Shown piece after piece: positions 1 to 8,448 of a stretch of DNA of 64,000 bases (the stretch's first letter is position 1; every line of letters starts with the position of its first letter). This DNA comes from Streptomyces adelaidensis (GTDB lineage: Bacteria; Actinomycetota; Actinomycetes; Streptomycetales; Streptomycetaceae). The notes beneath the pieces are model-generated. The model was given only the letters and a program-made list of their open reading frames with translations, was not told where the DNA came from and ran no database searches. Position numbers and translations under genes: made by a program. The DNA lies in the NCBI RefSeq assembly GCF_016598475.1, contig NZ_JAEMUX010000022.1, forward strand, positions 1 to 64,000, read 5' to 3'.

Positions 1-313
1 TCACTAGGAACGGTTGGGTTCAAGACAGGACTAGACCTCACCGGTGGCGTAGGAGGCGGTTGCTTCCTGTGTTTGCAGTGCGAATTCTCGTGGTGCGTTA
101 CCGGACGGTAATGACATAGGGGGCGTGCGCCCGTGTTGTGCGCTCGGCCTGAAGTCGACCTTGTGTGCCCCCCGCGCGCCTAGGAATAGTTGGCGCCGCA
201 GAGTTGGCATGGACGCGGCATTTTTTGTTGTCCGTCGCCTCCTTGCCCGTAGGCCTTCCGGCCGGCGAGGGTCCCCACGCCCTCTCGGCCAACCCCCCAC
301 AGGAAGACGCGAG
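1..313. other. Intergenic region before the first gene
   Basis: No gene is supported here. Base composition at about 60-120 is less GC-rich than the surroundings, as expected of a promoter. A palindrome TTACCG-GA-CGGTAA lies at 98-111. A 28-codon minus-strand ORF (31-117) has no ribosome site and is not annotated. A T run follows at about 223-228. The S1 protease promoter should lie in this stretch, but I cannot assign a -35/-10 pair with confidence. Confidence 0.5.
98..111. promoter_or_regulatory. Palindromic operator candidate TACCG-N2-CGGTA
   Basis: Perfect 6+2+6 inverted repeat TTACCG-GA-CGGTAA about 200 bp upstream of the protease start. Its core TACCG-N2-CGGTA also occurs in the perfect palindrome at 43942-43959. 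The shape is typical of TetR-family sites. The regulator is unknown. Confidence 0.3.
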
Positions 314-1393
314 TTGAAGCACCGACGCATACCCGGGCGCCGTGCCGTCGTGACGGGTGCGGGCATCGCCGCACTGGTCGCCGCGGGAGTCACCTTCCAG
401 ACTGCGAACGCGAGTGAGACCGCGCCGACCCCCGAGCCGAAAGCGCTCTCCATCACGGCGGCCGGAAAGCTCGCCCTGACCCTCGACGCGGACCTCGGCA
501 CCGACGCCGCGGGAACGTACTACGACGCGAAGAGCAAGCTCCTCGTGGTGAACGTGCTCGACAAGGCCGCCGCCGAGACCGTCGAGGCGGCCGGTGCCGA
601 GGCCCGCATCGTCGAGAACTCCCTCGCCGAGCTGAAGGGCGCCCGGACGACCCTCAAGGCGGACGCCACCATCCCCGGCACCGCCTGGGCCACCGACCCG
701 ACGACCAACAAGATCGTCGTCACCGCGGACCGCACGGTCTCCAAGACCGAGCTGGCCAGATTGACGAAGGTCGTGGACGGCCTCGGCGCCAAGGTCGAAC
801 TCAAGCGCACCGAGGGCGAGTACAAGGCCTTCGTCGCGGGCGGCGACGCCATCACCGGCGGCAGCGGCCGCTGCTCCCTCGGCTTCAACGTGGTCAAGGG
901 CGGCGAGCCGTACTTCCTGACGGCCGGTCACTGCACCGAGGGCATCTCCACCTGGTCGGCCGGCGGGCAGGTCATCGGCGAGAACGAGGACTCCAGCTTC
1001 CCGGACAACGACTACGGCCTGGTCAAGTACACCGCTGAGGTCGACCACCCCAGCGAGGTCAACCTCTACAACGGCTCCACCCAGGCCATCGGCGGGGCCG
1101 CCGAGGCGACCGTCGGCATGAAGGTCACCCGCAGCGGCTCGACCACCCAGGTCCACAGCGGCACGGTCACCGGCCTGGACGCCACCGTGAACTACGGCAG
1201 CGGTGACATCGTCAACGGTCTCGTCCAGACCGACGTCTGTGCCGAGCCCGGCGACAGCGGTGGCTCGCTCTTCTCGGGCGACAAGGCCATCGGCCTCACC
1301 TCCGGCGGCAGCGGCGACTGCACCTCGGGTGGCGAGACCTTCTTCCAGCCCGTCACCGAGGCGCTGTCGGCCACGGGCACCGAGATCGGCTGA
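314..1393 (+). CDS. Secreted chymotrypsin-like serine protease (streptogrisin type, S1/alpha-lytic family)
   Basis: The TTG at 314 is chosen because AGGAAG lies at 301-306. It gives 359 residues: signal peptide (about 1-34, twin Arg then a hydrophobic run), a propeptide of the alpha-lytic-protease type (about 40-172), and a mature protease of about 185 residues starting near GGDAITGG. The triad is visible: His206 in TAGHC, Asp233 in DNDYG, Ser315 in GDSGGS. Cysteines 187/207 and 309/336 match the two conserved disulfides of streptogrisins A and B. Known role of the family: secreted nutritional protease that releases itself from its pro-region. Substrate preference cannot be read from sequence. 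An in-frame start at 125 would only add a non-signal leader. Confidence 0.93.
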   Translation: MKHRRIPGRRAVVTGAGIAALVAAGVTFQTANASETAPTPEPKALSITAAGKLALTLDADLGTDAAGTYYDAKSKLLVVNVLDKAAAETVEAAGAEARIVENSLAELKGARTTLKADATIPGTAWATDPTTNKIVVTADRTVSKTELARLTKVVDGLGAKVELKRTEGEYKAFVAGGDAITGGSGRCSLGFNVVKGGEPYFLTAGHCTEGISTWSAGGQVIGENEDSSFPDNDYGLVKYTAEVDHPSEVNLYNGSTQAIGGAAEATVGMKVTRSGSTTQVHSGTVTGLDATVNYGSGDIVNGLVQTDVCAEPGDSGGSLFSGDKAIGLTSGGSGDCTSGGETFFQPVTEALSATGTEIG

Positions 1394-1409
1394 GTGCCGA
1401 GCAGTGTCA

Positions 1410-1439
1410 GGGCCGCCATCACCACCGTGATGGCGGCCC
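1410..1439 (+). terminator. Hairpin terminator after the S1 protease
   Basis: Perfect 13-bp stem GGGCCGCCATCAC / GTGATGGCGGCCC with a 4-nt loop, 17 nt after the protease stop codon. There is no U-tract, which is normal for streptomycete terminators. Confidence 0.8.
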
Positions 1440-1539
1440 CTCCCCGTTCGGGACGGGCGGCGTTTACGCAGGTGGGATGGGGTCGGATGGTCATCGCACA
1501 GAAGTTCGAAAAGTGGTCTATGGTGGAGGCGGGGAGGCT

Positions 1540-1555
1540 GTGAACTGATGTTCGA
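1540..1555. promoter_or_regulatory. LexA (SOS) box upstream of dnaE2
   Basis: GAAC-TGAT-GTTC at 1542-1553, extended to GA on the right, matches the actinobacterial and Bacillus SOS core GAAC-N4-GTTC. It lies about 40 bp before the dnaE2 start, where LexA would block the promoter. It predicts DNA-damage induction of the dnaE2-imuB pair. Confidence 0.8.
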
Positions 1556-1592
1556 ATGATCGAGATCGAGTGATGGAGCGCGGGAGGTGCGT

Positions 1593-4500
1593 GTGTCGGG
1601 ATTCGCGCATCTGCACACCGCCTCGGGGTTCTCTCTGCGCTATGGCGCCTCGCACCCGGAGCGGCTGGCCGAGCGTGCCTCCGAGCGGGGCATGGACGCC
1701 CTCGCGCTCACCGACCGGGACACCCTCGCGGGCTCCGTCCGGTTCGCCAAGGCCTGCGCGAAGGCGGGGATCCGTCCGCTGTTCGGGGTGGAGCTGGCGG
1801 TGGGGGACCCCACTCCTTCCGTGCGGCGGACAGCGCGGCGGCGCGCTCCCGTGCGCGGCGGTGCCTTCATCGACGAGTCGACTCCTCGGGTGACGTTCCT
1901 TGCCCGGGAGGGCGCGACCGGCTGGGCCGGACTGTGCGGAATCGTTTCAGCGGCGCATGCGGACCGCAGCGGTGGCGAGGGCAGGAGTGCGGCTCCGCCG
2001 CTGCTGCCCCGGCCGGAGTGTGCCGCCGAGGGCCTGACCGTGCTGCTCGGCCCCGCCTCCGACGTGGGGAGCGCGCTGGCCGCCGGGCGCCCCGACCGCG
2101 CGGCGAAGCTCCTCGCGCCCTGGCGGGAGATGTACGGCGACGCGCTGCGCCTCGAAGCGGTGTGGCACGGCCGCGAGGGCACAGGCCCCGGCTCCCTCCG
2201 GCTGGCCGCCCGGACCGTCGGCTTCGCCGCCGAGCAGCGCGTACGGCCCGTGCTCAGCAATGCTGTCCGGTACGCCGACCCCGGCATGGGCCCGGTCGCC
2301 GACGTCCTGGACGCGGCCCGCAGACTCGTCCCCGTCGACCCCCGAGGCGAGCTGGACTCCGGGGAGGCCTGGCTCAAGGGCGCGGACGCCATGCTGGCCG
2401 TCGCCGAGCGGATCGTGGAGGCCGCCGGCTACCGCCGCAGCGCCGCGTACCGCCTGCTGGAGCAGACCCGCGCCACGGCCGCCGAGTGTCTGGTCGACCC
2501 GGAGGACGACCTCGGCCTCGGCACCGTCCGCTTCCCCGAGCCGCACCTCGTCGGCGCGGGCCGCCGCACCGCTCAGCGGGCGCTGGCCTCGCGGGCGGCG
2601 GCGGGAATGCTGGCGCGTGGCTACGACCGGGGTCCGAAGCCGCATGACTACTGGGAGCGGATGCACCAGGAGCTGGACGTCATCGCCCACCACGGTTTCG
2701 CCTCCTACTTCCTGACGGTCGCTCAAGTGGTCGATGATGTAAGGGAGATGGGTATCCGGGTCGCCGCGCGCGGCTCCGGCGCCGGCTCCCTCGTCAATCA
2801 CCTCCTCGGTATCGCCCACGCCGACCCCGTCGAACACGGCCTGCTGATGGAGCGGTTCCTGTCCAGACGGCGGGTCGTGCTGCCCGACATCGACATCGAC
2901 GTGGAGTCCGCACGCCGCCTTGAGGTCTACCGCGCGATCATCGGCCGCTTCGGCACCGAGCGGGTCGCGACCGTCGCGATGCCGGAGACGTACCGCGTCC
3001 GCCACGCCGTCCGCGACGTGGGCGCGGCCCTCTCCATGGACCCCGCCGACATCGACAGGATCGCCAAGTCCTTCCCGCACATCCGGGCCCGTGACGCGCG
3101 CGCGGCGCTCGAAGAGCTGCCCGAACTCAGGCGGCTGGCGGGGGAGAAGGAGAAGTACGGCCGGCTGTGGGAGCTGGTGGAGGCGCTCGACGCCCTCCCG
3201 CGCGGAGTCGCCATGCACCCGTGCGGAGTACTCCTCTCCGACGCCTCCCTCCTCGCCCGTACGCCGGTGATGCCGACCAGCGGCGAGGGGTTCCCCATGT
3301 CCCAGTTCGACAAGGACGACGTCGAGGACCTCGGGCTGCTCAAGCTCGATGTGCTGGGCGTGCGGATGCAGTCGGCGATGGCGCACGCGGTGGCGGAGGT
3401 GGCGCGGGCGACGGGGGAGCGGGTCGATCTGGACGCCCTCGACTTCGAGCGCGGCGACGGCGACCCGGCGACGTACCGGCTCATCCGTTCCACCGAGACG
3501 CTGGGCTGCTTCCAGATCGAGTCGCCGGGGCAGCGGGACCTGGTGGGGCGGCTTCAGCCGGCCACCTTCCATGACCTCGTGGTGGACATCTCCCTCTTCC
3601 GGCCAGGTCCGGTCGCCGCCGACATGGTGCGGCCGTTCATCGCGGCCCGGCACGGCCGGGCGCCGGTCCGCTACCCGCACGAGGACCTGGCGGAGCCGTT
3701 GCGGGAGACGTACGGCGTGGTCGTCTTCCACGAGCAGATCATCGACATCGTGCACACCATGACCGACTGCGGCCGGGACGAGGCCGACCGGGTGCGGCGC
3801 GGGCTCTCCGACCCGGAGTCGCAGGGGCGGATCCGGGTCTGGTTCGCGCAGCACGCGGCCGCGAAGGGGTACGACGCCGAGACGATCGCCCGGACCTGGG
3901 AGATCGTCGAGGCCTTCGGGTCGTACGGCTTCTGCAAGGCGCACGCGGTGGCGTTCGCGGTGCCGACGTATCAGTCGGCGTGGCTGAAGGCGCACCATCC
4001 GGCGGCGTTCTACGCGGGGCTGCTCACGCACGACCCCGGGATGTACCCGAAGCGGCTGCTGCTGGCGGACGCGCGGCGGCGCGGGGTGCCGATCCTGCCG
4101 TTGGACGTGAACCGGTCGGCGGTCGCCCACCGTATCGAACTGGTGTCTGAATCGGGGAAGTCCGGGGGCTGGGGGCTGCGGTTGGCCCTCTCCGATGTGC
4201 ACGGCATCAGTGAGGCCGAGGCGGCGCGGATCGCGGACGGACAGCCGTACGCCTCGCTGCTGGACTTCTGGGAGCGGGCGCGGCCGAGCCGTCCGCTCGC
4301 TCAAAGGCTGGCGCAGGTAGGCGCGTTGGACTCCTTCGGGGCCAACCGGCGTGATCTGCAACTGCACCTGGCCGAGCTGCACCGAGGTTCGAGAGGGGTG
4401 GGCGGAGGTCAACTCCCGCTGTCCGGCGGCCGGAGGACCGCGTCCGCCGGGCTGCCCGACCTGTCCTCGGCCGAGCGGCTCAGCGCCGAACTGGGCGTGC

Positions 4501-5099
4501 TCTCCATGGATGTCTCACGCAATCTGATGGACGACCACCGGGAGTTCCTCAACGAACTGGGCGTGGTGTCGGCGCGGCGGCTGCGCGAGGCACGGCACGG
4601 GGAGACGGTGCTGGTCGCGGGGGCCAAGGCGGCGACCCAGACCCCGCCGATCCGCTCCGGCAAACGGGTCATCTTCACCACCCTCGACGACGGCACCGGC
4701 CTGGTCGACCTCGCCTTCTTCGACGACTCCCACGACGCCTGCGCCCACACCGTCTTCCACTCCTGGCTGCTGCTGGTGCGCGGGGTGGTGCAGCGGCGCG
4801 GCCCGCGCAGCCTCAGCGTGGTGGGCGCGGCCGTCTGGAACCTCGCCGAGCTGGTGGAGCTGCGGCGCGAGGGCGGCCTCGACGCGGTGGCGCCACGGCT
4901 GGCGGAGCCGGTGGCGGAGCCCGTGGACACCGGTGGCGCCCCCGGCGGCGGACGCGGCGGCACCGGGCGCCGTATCCGCATGCCCACCGGCTACGAGATG
5001 CACCCATGGGCCGATCTGCGGCCCGCGGGCGAAGAGGCCTCGCAAGGTCCTTCCCAGATGCGGAAGTTGTGGCACCAGAGTCCAGGGAGTGCGGGATGA
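1593..5099 (+). CDS. dnaE2: Error-prone DNA polymerase III alpha subunit DnaE2
   Basis: About 1168 residues, the usual DnaE2 length. It has an N-terminal PHP domain (HLHTASGFS at the extreme N-terminus), a central C-family polymerase palm with PDIDID near residue 432, finger and HhH regions, and a C-terminal OB-fold around GKRVIFTTLDDGTG. It lacks the longer C-terminal tail of replicative DnaE1. GTG at 1593 is preferred over GTG at 1587 because GGAGG (1583-1587) overlaps the latter. Known role: translesion synthesis with ImuB and the beta clamp in damage-induced mutagenesis. The LexA box at 1540-1555 and the ATGA overlap with the next gene support an SOS mutasome operon. Confidence 0.95.
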   Translation: MSGFAHLHTASGFSLRYGASHPERLAERASERGMDALALTDRDTLAGSVRFAKACAKAGIRPLFGVELAVGDPTPSVRRTARRRAPVRGGAFIDESTPRVTFLAREGATGWAGLCGIVSAAHADRSGGEGRSAAPPLLPRPECAAEGLTVLLGPASDVGSALAAGRPDRAAKLLAPWREMYGDALRLEAVWHGREGTGPGSLRLAARTVGFAAEQRVRPVLSNAVRYADPGMGPVADVLDAARRLVPVDPRGELDSGEAWLKGADAMLAVAERIVEAAGYRRSAAYRLLEQTRATAAECLVDPEDDLGLGTVRFPEPHLVGAGRRTAQRALASRAAAGMLARGYDRGPKPHDYWERMHQELDVIAHHGFASYFLTVAQVVDDVREMGIRVAARGSGAGSLVNHLLGIAHADPVEHGLLMERFLSRRRVVLPDIDIDVESARRLEVYRAIIGRFGTERVATVAMPETYRVRHAVRDVGAALSMDPADIDRIAKSFPHIRARDARAALEELPELRRLAGEKEKYGRLWELVEALDALPRGVAMHPCGVLLSDASLLARTPVMPTSGEGFPMSQFDKDDVEDLGLLKLDVLGVRMQSAMAHAVAEVARATGERVDLDALDFERGDGDPATYRLIRSTETLGCFQIESPGQRDLVGRLQPATFHDLVVDISLFRPGPVAADMVRPFIAARHGRAPVRYPHEDLAEPLRETYGVVVFHEQIIDIVHTMTDCGRDEADRVRRGLSDPESQGRIRVWFAQHAAAKGYDAETIARTWEIVEAFGSYGFCKAHAVAFAVPTYQSAWLKAHHPAAFYAGLLTHDPGMYPKRLLLADARRRGVPILPLDVNRSAVAHRIELVSESGKSGGWGLRLALSDVHGISEAEAARIADGQPYASLLDFWERARPSRPLAQRLAQVGALDSFGANRRDLQLHLAELHRGSRGVGGGQLPLSGGRRTASAGLPDLSSAERLSAELGVLSMDVSRNLMDDHREFLNELGVVSARRLREARHGETVLVAGAKAATQTPPIRSGKRVIFTTLDDGTGLVDLAFFDDSHDACAHTVFHSWLLLVRGVVQRRGPRSLSVVGAAVWNLAELVELRREGGLDAVAPRLAEPVAEPVDTGGAPGGGRGGTGRRIRMPTGYEMHPWADLRPAGEEASQGPSQMRKLWHQSPGSAG

Positions 5100-6100
5100 C
5101 CATCCTCTGCGTACGTTTCCAGCTGCCGCCGGGGTACGAGGCGGCCCTGCCCGGGCTCCTCGGCCTGCTTGAGGACTTCACCCCGGTCGTGGAGGCGCTG
5201 CCGCCGGACGGCGCGCTGGCCGATCTGCGGGGCGCCGAGCGCTACTTCGGCCGGGACGCCGAGGAGCTGGCCCGGCTGATCCGGGTCCGCGCCCTCGCGC
5301 TCTACGGCGTCGACTGCGTGATCGGCGCCGGACCCGGACCGCTGCCGGCGCGGCTGGCGCTGGGGGCGGCGGCGCCCGGGGCGCCGTGCGTGGTGCCCGA
5401 GGACCTCGTCGTGGACTTCCTCGCCGAGCTGCCCGTCGCCGCGCTGCCCGGCGTCGGCACCGCGACCGCCCGCACGCTCTGCGAGTACGGCCTCGACACC
5501 CTCGGCCGGGTCGCCACCGCGCCCCTGTCCACACTCCAGCGCCTGGTCGGCGCACGGGCCGGCCGCGAACTGCACGAGCAGGCGAACGGCGTCGACCGCG
5601 GCCGGGTCGTACCGAACGCCGTCGCCCGCTCTCTCGCCACCGAACAGCCCTTCCCTCGCGACGAGTTGAACCCCGACCGGCACCGCCGCGCCCTGCTCGC
5701 CGGCACCGAGGAACTGGGCTCCCGGCTGCGCGCCCTGGAGAAGGTCTGCCGCACCCTGACCCTCACCGTCCGCTACGCCGACCTCGCGAGCTCTCGGACA
5801 GGCCCGAACGGGGGGACCCGCATCTCGACGACCCGCACCCGCACCCTCAAGGAGCCGACCGCCCACTCCCCGGCGCTGACCTCGGTGGCCTACGCCATGT
5901 ACGACGCCCTCGGCCTCCAGCGCGCCCGCGTCCGCGCGATCGCCCTGCGCGCCGAGGGCCTGGCCCCCGCCGACCAGGCCTCCCACCAGCTCGCCTTCGA
6001 CCCCGTCGACGAGAAGCTCCGCCGCATCGAGGAGGTCGCCGACCGCGCCCGCGCGAAGTTCGGACCGCACGCGGTGACCTTGGGGACGCTGGCCGCGTAA
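5096..6100 (+). CDS. ImuB-like Y-family polymerase protein, apparently catalytically inactive
   Basis: 334 residues, starting at ATG 5096 in a 4-bp overlap (ATGA) with dnaE2; AGGGAG precedes it. The thumb HhH (LPGVGTATARTLCEYG) and a little-finger domain are recognisable as DinB/ImuB family, and QLAF at 298-301 looks like a beta-clamp-binding motif. The catalytic acids of true Pol IV are missing: the N-terminus MTILCVRF has no metal-binding DMDAFF-like motif, and the SIDEA region is replaced by PPDGALADL. That is the signature of ImuB, the non-catalytic adaptor linking DnaE2 to the clamp. It is short, without a long C-terminal tail, and there is no imuA gene next to it. It is often labelled DNA polymerase IV; I think that label is misleading. 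Confidence 0.8.
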   Translation: MTILCVRFQLPPGYEAALPGLLGLLEDFTPVVEALPPDGALADLRGAERYFGRDAEELARLIRVRALALYGVDCVIGAGPGPLPARLALGAAAPGAPCVVPEDLVVDFLAELPVAALPGVGTATARTLCEYGLDTLGRVATAPLSTLQRLVGARAGRELHEQANGVDRGRVVPNAVARSLATEQPFPRDELNPDRHRRALLAGTEELGSRLRALEKVCRTLTLTVRYADLASSRTGPNGGTRISTTRTRTLKEPTAHSPALTSVAYAMYDALGLQRARVRAIALRAEGLAPADQASHQLAFDPVDEKLRRIEEVADRARAKFGPHAVTLGTLAA

Positions 6101-6117
6101 CTCCTTGTCGAGGCTCG

Positions 6118-6492
6118 TCAGTTGGCCCACGGTGGCACGATCCGCGTGCCGTCGGCCAGCACCGCCTCCAGGCCGAGGGAGGTGGTGACCCAGGTGACGG
6201 CGGTCTCCGTCGTGGGGTTCTCGACGGCGAGGGTCGCGCCCGGGTTGATGATCAGGGTGTCGCCCGCGGCGACGCGGTCGGTGCGGCCGTCGAGTGTGAC
6301 CAGCAGCTCCCCGCTGAGCAGATGAAGGATCTCCTCCTTGTTGACGGTGTGCGCCGGCGCCTTGGTCCCCGGCGGGACCTCGCCCCGCCAGGCGGCCAGC
6401 TCCTTGCTGCCGGTGCCGGGCGTGGCGTACGAGACGAAGCGGGCGCCGTGGATCTCGTGGGTGACGGCTTCGGACGAGCGGACGACGGGCAT
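6118..6492 (-). CDS. Small cupin-domain protein
   Basis: 124 residues from ATG 6492, which has GGAGG six bases upstream; a start at 6516 lacks one. A single double-stranded beta-helix is visible, with PPGTKAPAHTVNKEEILHLLSGE as motif 1 and a GDTLIINPG-type second motif. Only part of the usual His/Glu metal set is clear, so binding of a small ligand is as likely as catalysis. Divergently transcribed from the MarR gene at 6585 over a 92-bp region carrying two MarR-type palindromes, so it is probably the regulator's target. No substrate can be named. Confidence 0.8.
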   Translation of the reverse strand: MPVVRSSEAVTHEIHGARFVSYATPGTGSKELAAWRGEVPPGTKAPAHTVNKEEILHLLSGELLVTLDGRTDRVAAGDTLIINPGATLAVENPTTETAVTWVTTSLGLEAVLADGTRIVPPWAN

Positions 6493-6511
6493 ACGAGGCC
6501 TCCGGGAATTG

Positions 6512-6567
6512 GTCAAGCAGCTTGACTATATAACCCCATGGTCAAGCCGCTTGACCAATTCGTCAAG
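6512..6567. promoter_or_regulatory. Twin MarR operators in the cupin/marR divergent promoter
   Basis: Two copies of GTCAAG-CNG-CTTGAC, at 6512-6526 and 6541-6555, with centres 29 bp apart, and a further half site GTCAAG at 6562-6567. A TATATA stretch (6527-6532) sits between them and could serve as -10. The layout is that of an autoregulated MarR repressor that silences both directions. Confidence 0.8.
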
Positions 6568-6584
6568 GGTGTTTCAATGCAGGC

Positions 6585-7031
6585 GTGCAGAACTCCGAAG
6601 CCCTGACTCTGGCCGCCGCCCTGCTCGCCGCCGCCGGTGATCTGACGCGGCGTATCGACGAGGGCGTCGTCGCCCGCGGCTTCGAGGGGCGGCCCGCGTA
6701 CGGGTTCGCGTTCACCCGGCTCGCCCCGGACGGTGCGACGGTCACCGACCTCGCCGCCCATCTCGGGGTGACCAAGCAGGCCGCCAGTCAGCTCGTCGAG
6801 GAGCTTGTGCGCAAGGGGTACGCCGAGCGGCGGCCGCATCCGCGGGACGCCCGTGCCCGGCTGGTCGTGCTGACCGAGCGCGGCTGGGCCTGTACCCGGG
6901 CGGCGGAGGAGGCGGCGGCCGAGGCCGTCGGGGTGTGGGCCGAATCGCTCGGCGGGGAGGGTGAAATGCGGGTGTTGCGTGACCAATTGCTGCGCATCGC
7001 GCCCTACGGCCCCATCAGGCCCGCCTGGTGA
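6585..7031 (+). CDS. MarR-family transcriptional regulator
   Basis: 148 residues from GTG 6585. Winged helix-turn-helix with VTDLAAHLGVTKQAASQLVEELVRKGYAERRPHPRDARARLV, the recognition helix and the wing Asp-x-Arg of MarR proteins. N- and C-terminal helices would form the dimer interface. It should bind the paired palindromes upstream and control itself and the cupin gene. No conserved sensory cysteine is obvious; the ligand is unknown. There is no strong ribosome site, so the transcript may have a very short leader. Confidence 0.88.
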   Translation: MQNSEALTLAAALLAAAGDLTRRIDEGVVARGFEGRPAYGFAFTRLAPDGATVTDLAAHLGVTKQAASQLVEELVRKGYAERRPHPRDARARLVVLTERGWACTRAAEEAAAEAVGVWAESLGGEGEMRVLRDQLLRIAPYGPIRPAW

Positions 7032-7044
7032 CGGTTGGACGTCA

Positions 7045-7097
7045 CGTGTCAGTGCCCACCGTCGCCACCGTCATCACTTGAAGTTTTTACTGACACG
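7045..7097. promoter_or_regulatory. 9-bp inverted repeat upstream of the lipase
   Basis: CGTGTCAGT (7045-7053) and ACTGACACG (7089-7097) are perfect inverted arms 35 nt apart, just after the marR stop. They may act as a looped operator pair or as a loose terminator for marR. Confidence 0.35.
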
Positions 7098-7152
7098 CAA
7101 CTTCCCACTTTTCCTACTCGCCCGTAACTTGGCGAACAAGAACAGCATCCTC

Positions 7153-7166
7153 GTGATCCGGATCAC
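7153..7166. promoter_or_regulatory. CRP-like palindrome upstream of the secreted lipase
   Basis: GTGATCCGGATCAC is a perfect 14-bp palindrome, read as GTGA-N6-TCAC and flanked by A on the right. That is close to the CRP/FNR consensus TGTGA-N6-TCACA. It lies 47 bp before the lipase ATG, so it could be an activator or repressor site. Confidence 0.5.
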
Positions 7167-7213
7167 AGGGCGAACGTCGTCGCACGTCCCTTGAGCCGCA
7201 AGGAGATCACCCG

Positions 7214-8083
7214 ATGCTGCCCTGGAAGCGCCTGGTCAGACCCCTGGCCGCCCTGTGTCTGGCCGCCGCGGCCACCGTCGTCCCGGCCACCGCCGCCGAG
7301 GCGGCCGAGACGGCCGCCGCTCCGAGCCGTGGCCTGAACGACTACTCCTGCAAGCCCTCCGGCGCCCACCCCCGGCCCGTCGTCCTCGTCCACGGCACCT
7401 TCGCGAACTCCGTCGACAACTGGCTGGGCCTCGCGCCGTACCTCGTGAACCGCGGTTACTGCGTCTACGCCCTCGACTACGGGCAACTGCCCGGCGTCCC
7501 CTTCTTCAACGGACTCGGCCCGATCGACAAGTCGGCCGAGCAGCTCGACACCTTCGTCGACCAGGTGCTCGCCGCGACCGGCGCCGCCGAGGCCGACCTC
7601 GTCGGGCACTCGCAGGGCGGCATGATGCCCCGCTACTACCTCAAGTTCCTCGGCGGAGCCGCCGAGGTGAACGCCCTCGTCGGGATCGCGCCCTCCAACC
7701 ACGGCACCACCCTGAACGGTCTCACCCAACTCCTCGACCACTTCCCCGGCGCCGGCGACCTGCTCTCCACCGCCACCCCGGCCCTCGCCGACCAGGTGGC
7801 CGGGTCCGCCTTCATGACCAAGCTCAACGCGGGCGGCGACACCGTCCCGGGCGTCACCTACACGGTCCTCGCCACCAAGTACGACGAGGTGGTCACGCCG
7901 TACCGGTCCCAGTTCCTCGACGGGCCCGATGTGCGCAACATCGTCATCCAGGACCTCTGCGCACTCGACCTCTCCGAGCACGCGGCGATCGGGCTCCTCG
8001 ACCGCATCGCGTTCCACGAGGTGGCCAACGCCCTCGACCCGGCCTACGCCACCCCGACGACCTGCCTCTCGGTCGTCGGCTGA
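7214..8083 (+). CDS. Secreted triacylglycerol lipase (LipA-like alpha/beta hydrolase)
   Basis: 289 residues with AAGGAG before ATG 7214. Signal peptide about 1-31 with several Ala-x-Ala options. The mature alpha/beta hydrolase has the oxyanion motif VLVHGTF, nucleophile Ser133 in GHSQGG, Asp224 in TKYDEV and His256 in SEHAAIG, all matching streptomycete extracellular lipases of the LipA class. Cysteines 46/83 and 249/285 could form two disulfides. It stands alone between a MarR gene and a strong terminator. Exact chain-length preference is not visible. Confidence 0.93.
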   Translation: MLPWKRLVRPLAALCLAAAATVVPATAAEAAETAAAPSRGLNDYSCKPSGAHPRPVVLVHGTFANSVDNWLGLAPYLVNRGYCVYALDYGQLPGVPFFNGLGPIDKSAEQLDTFVDQVLAATGAAEADLVGHSQGGMMPRYYLKFLGGAAEVNALVGIAPSNHGTTLNGLTQLLDHFPGAGDLLSTATPALADQVAGSAFMTKLNAGGDTVPGVTYTVLATKYDEVVTPYRSQFLDGPDVRNIVIQDLCALDLSEHAAIGLLDRIAFHEVANALDPAYATPTTCLSVVG

Positions 8084-8100
8084 CACGTGCACGTACAGCC

Positions 8101-8135
8101 GGGGCCTGTCCTGCCTGAGCCGCCGGACAGGCCCC
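8101..8135 (+). terminator. Terminator of the lipase gene
   Basis: GGGGCCTGTCC / GGACAGGCCCC, an 11-bp perfect stem with a 13-nt loop, 17 nt after the lipase stop. Confidence 0.85.
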
Positions 8136-8200
8136 GGAAGTCGCCGGCGGCCGTGCCGACCGCCGGTCGTGGGGCGACGGCGGGCTCCAGGGGCCCCTTC

Positions 8201-8400
8201 GCATGGCGCTGGGCGACCCGCTCACCAGCAAGCTAGCCCCGGGAAACCGCGGGATCGCCTGCTGAAGGCGGGTGCGGGAGATCCTTATGGTGGCGTTGAG
8301 GAAGGGCTAACCGGGGGCTGAGGAACGGGGCTTCTCATGTGGGCCGGTGATCGGTTTCTTACCTGGACGCGGAACAATCCGACTGCCCGCGCCAGTTGAC
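8201..8400 (+). ncRNA. Candidate structured RNA or intron remnant in a gene-free stretch
   Basis: The 365-bp gap between lipase and dienelactone hydrolase holds no ORF of merit but has a nested helix: GGATC (8252-8256) pairs with GATCC (8280-8284) and encloses the perfect hairpin CGCCT-GCTGA-AGGCG (8256-8270). GAAA-type loops and G-rich arms continue to about 8370. This could be a 5' leader element of the hydrolase gene, or a fragment of a group II intron domain I, which its texture resembles. I see no domain V. Identity is not established. Confidence 0.3.
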
Positions 8401-8448
8401 GACCGGTTGAGGACCAGTGACCAGCCGGAGAGAAGCAGAGGAGCGCCC

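Noticed and set aside
31..117. 28-codon minus-strand ORF resembling a short precursor peptide
   Set aside because: No ribosome site, no modification genes nearby, and codon use unlike the genome.
1947..4412. Long open frame on the strand opposite dnaE2
   Set aside because: High-GC shadow: third-position GC bias follows the DnaE2 frame, no domains, no ribosome site.
5096..6100. Active DNA polymerase IV (DinB)
   Set aside because: The metal-binding acidic residues are not visible; ImuB-like is the better reading.
6541..6584. ATG at 6577 as marR start
   Set aside because: Out of frame with the winged-helix domain; GTG 6585 is the first usable start.
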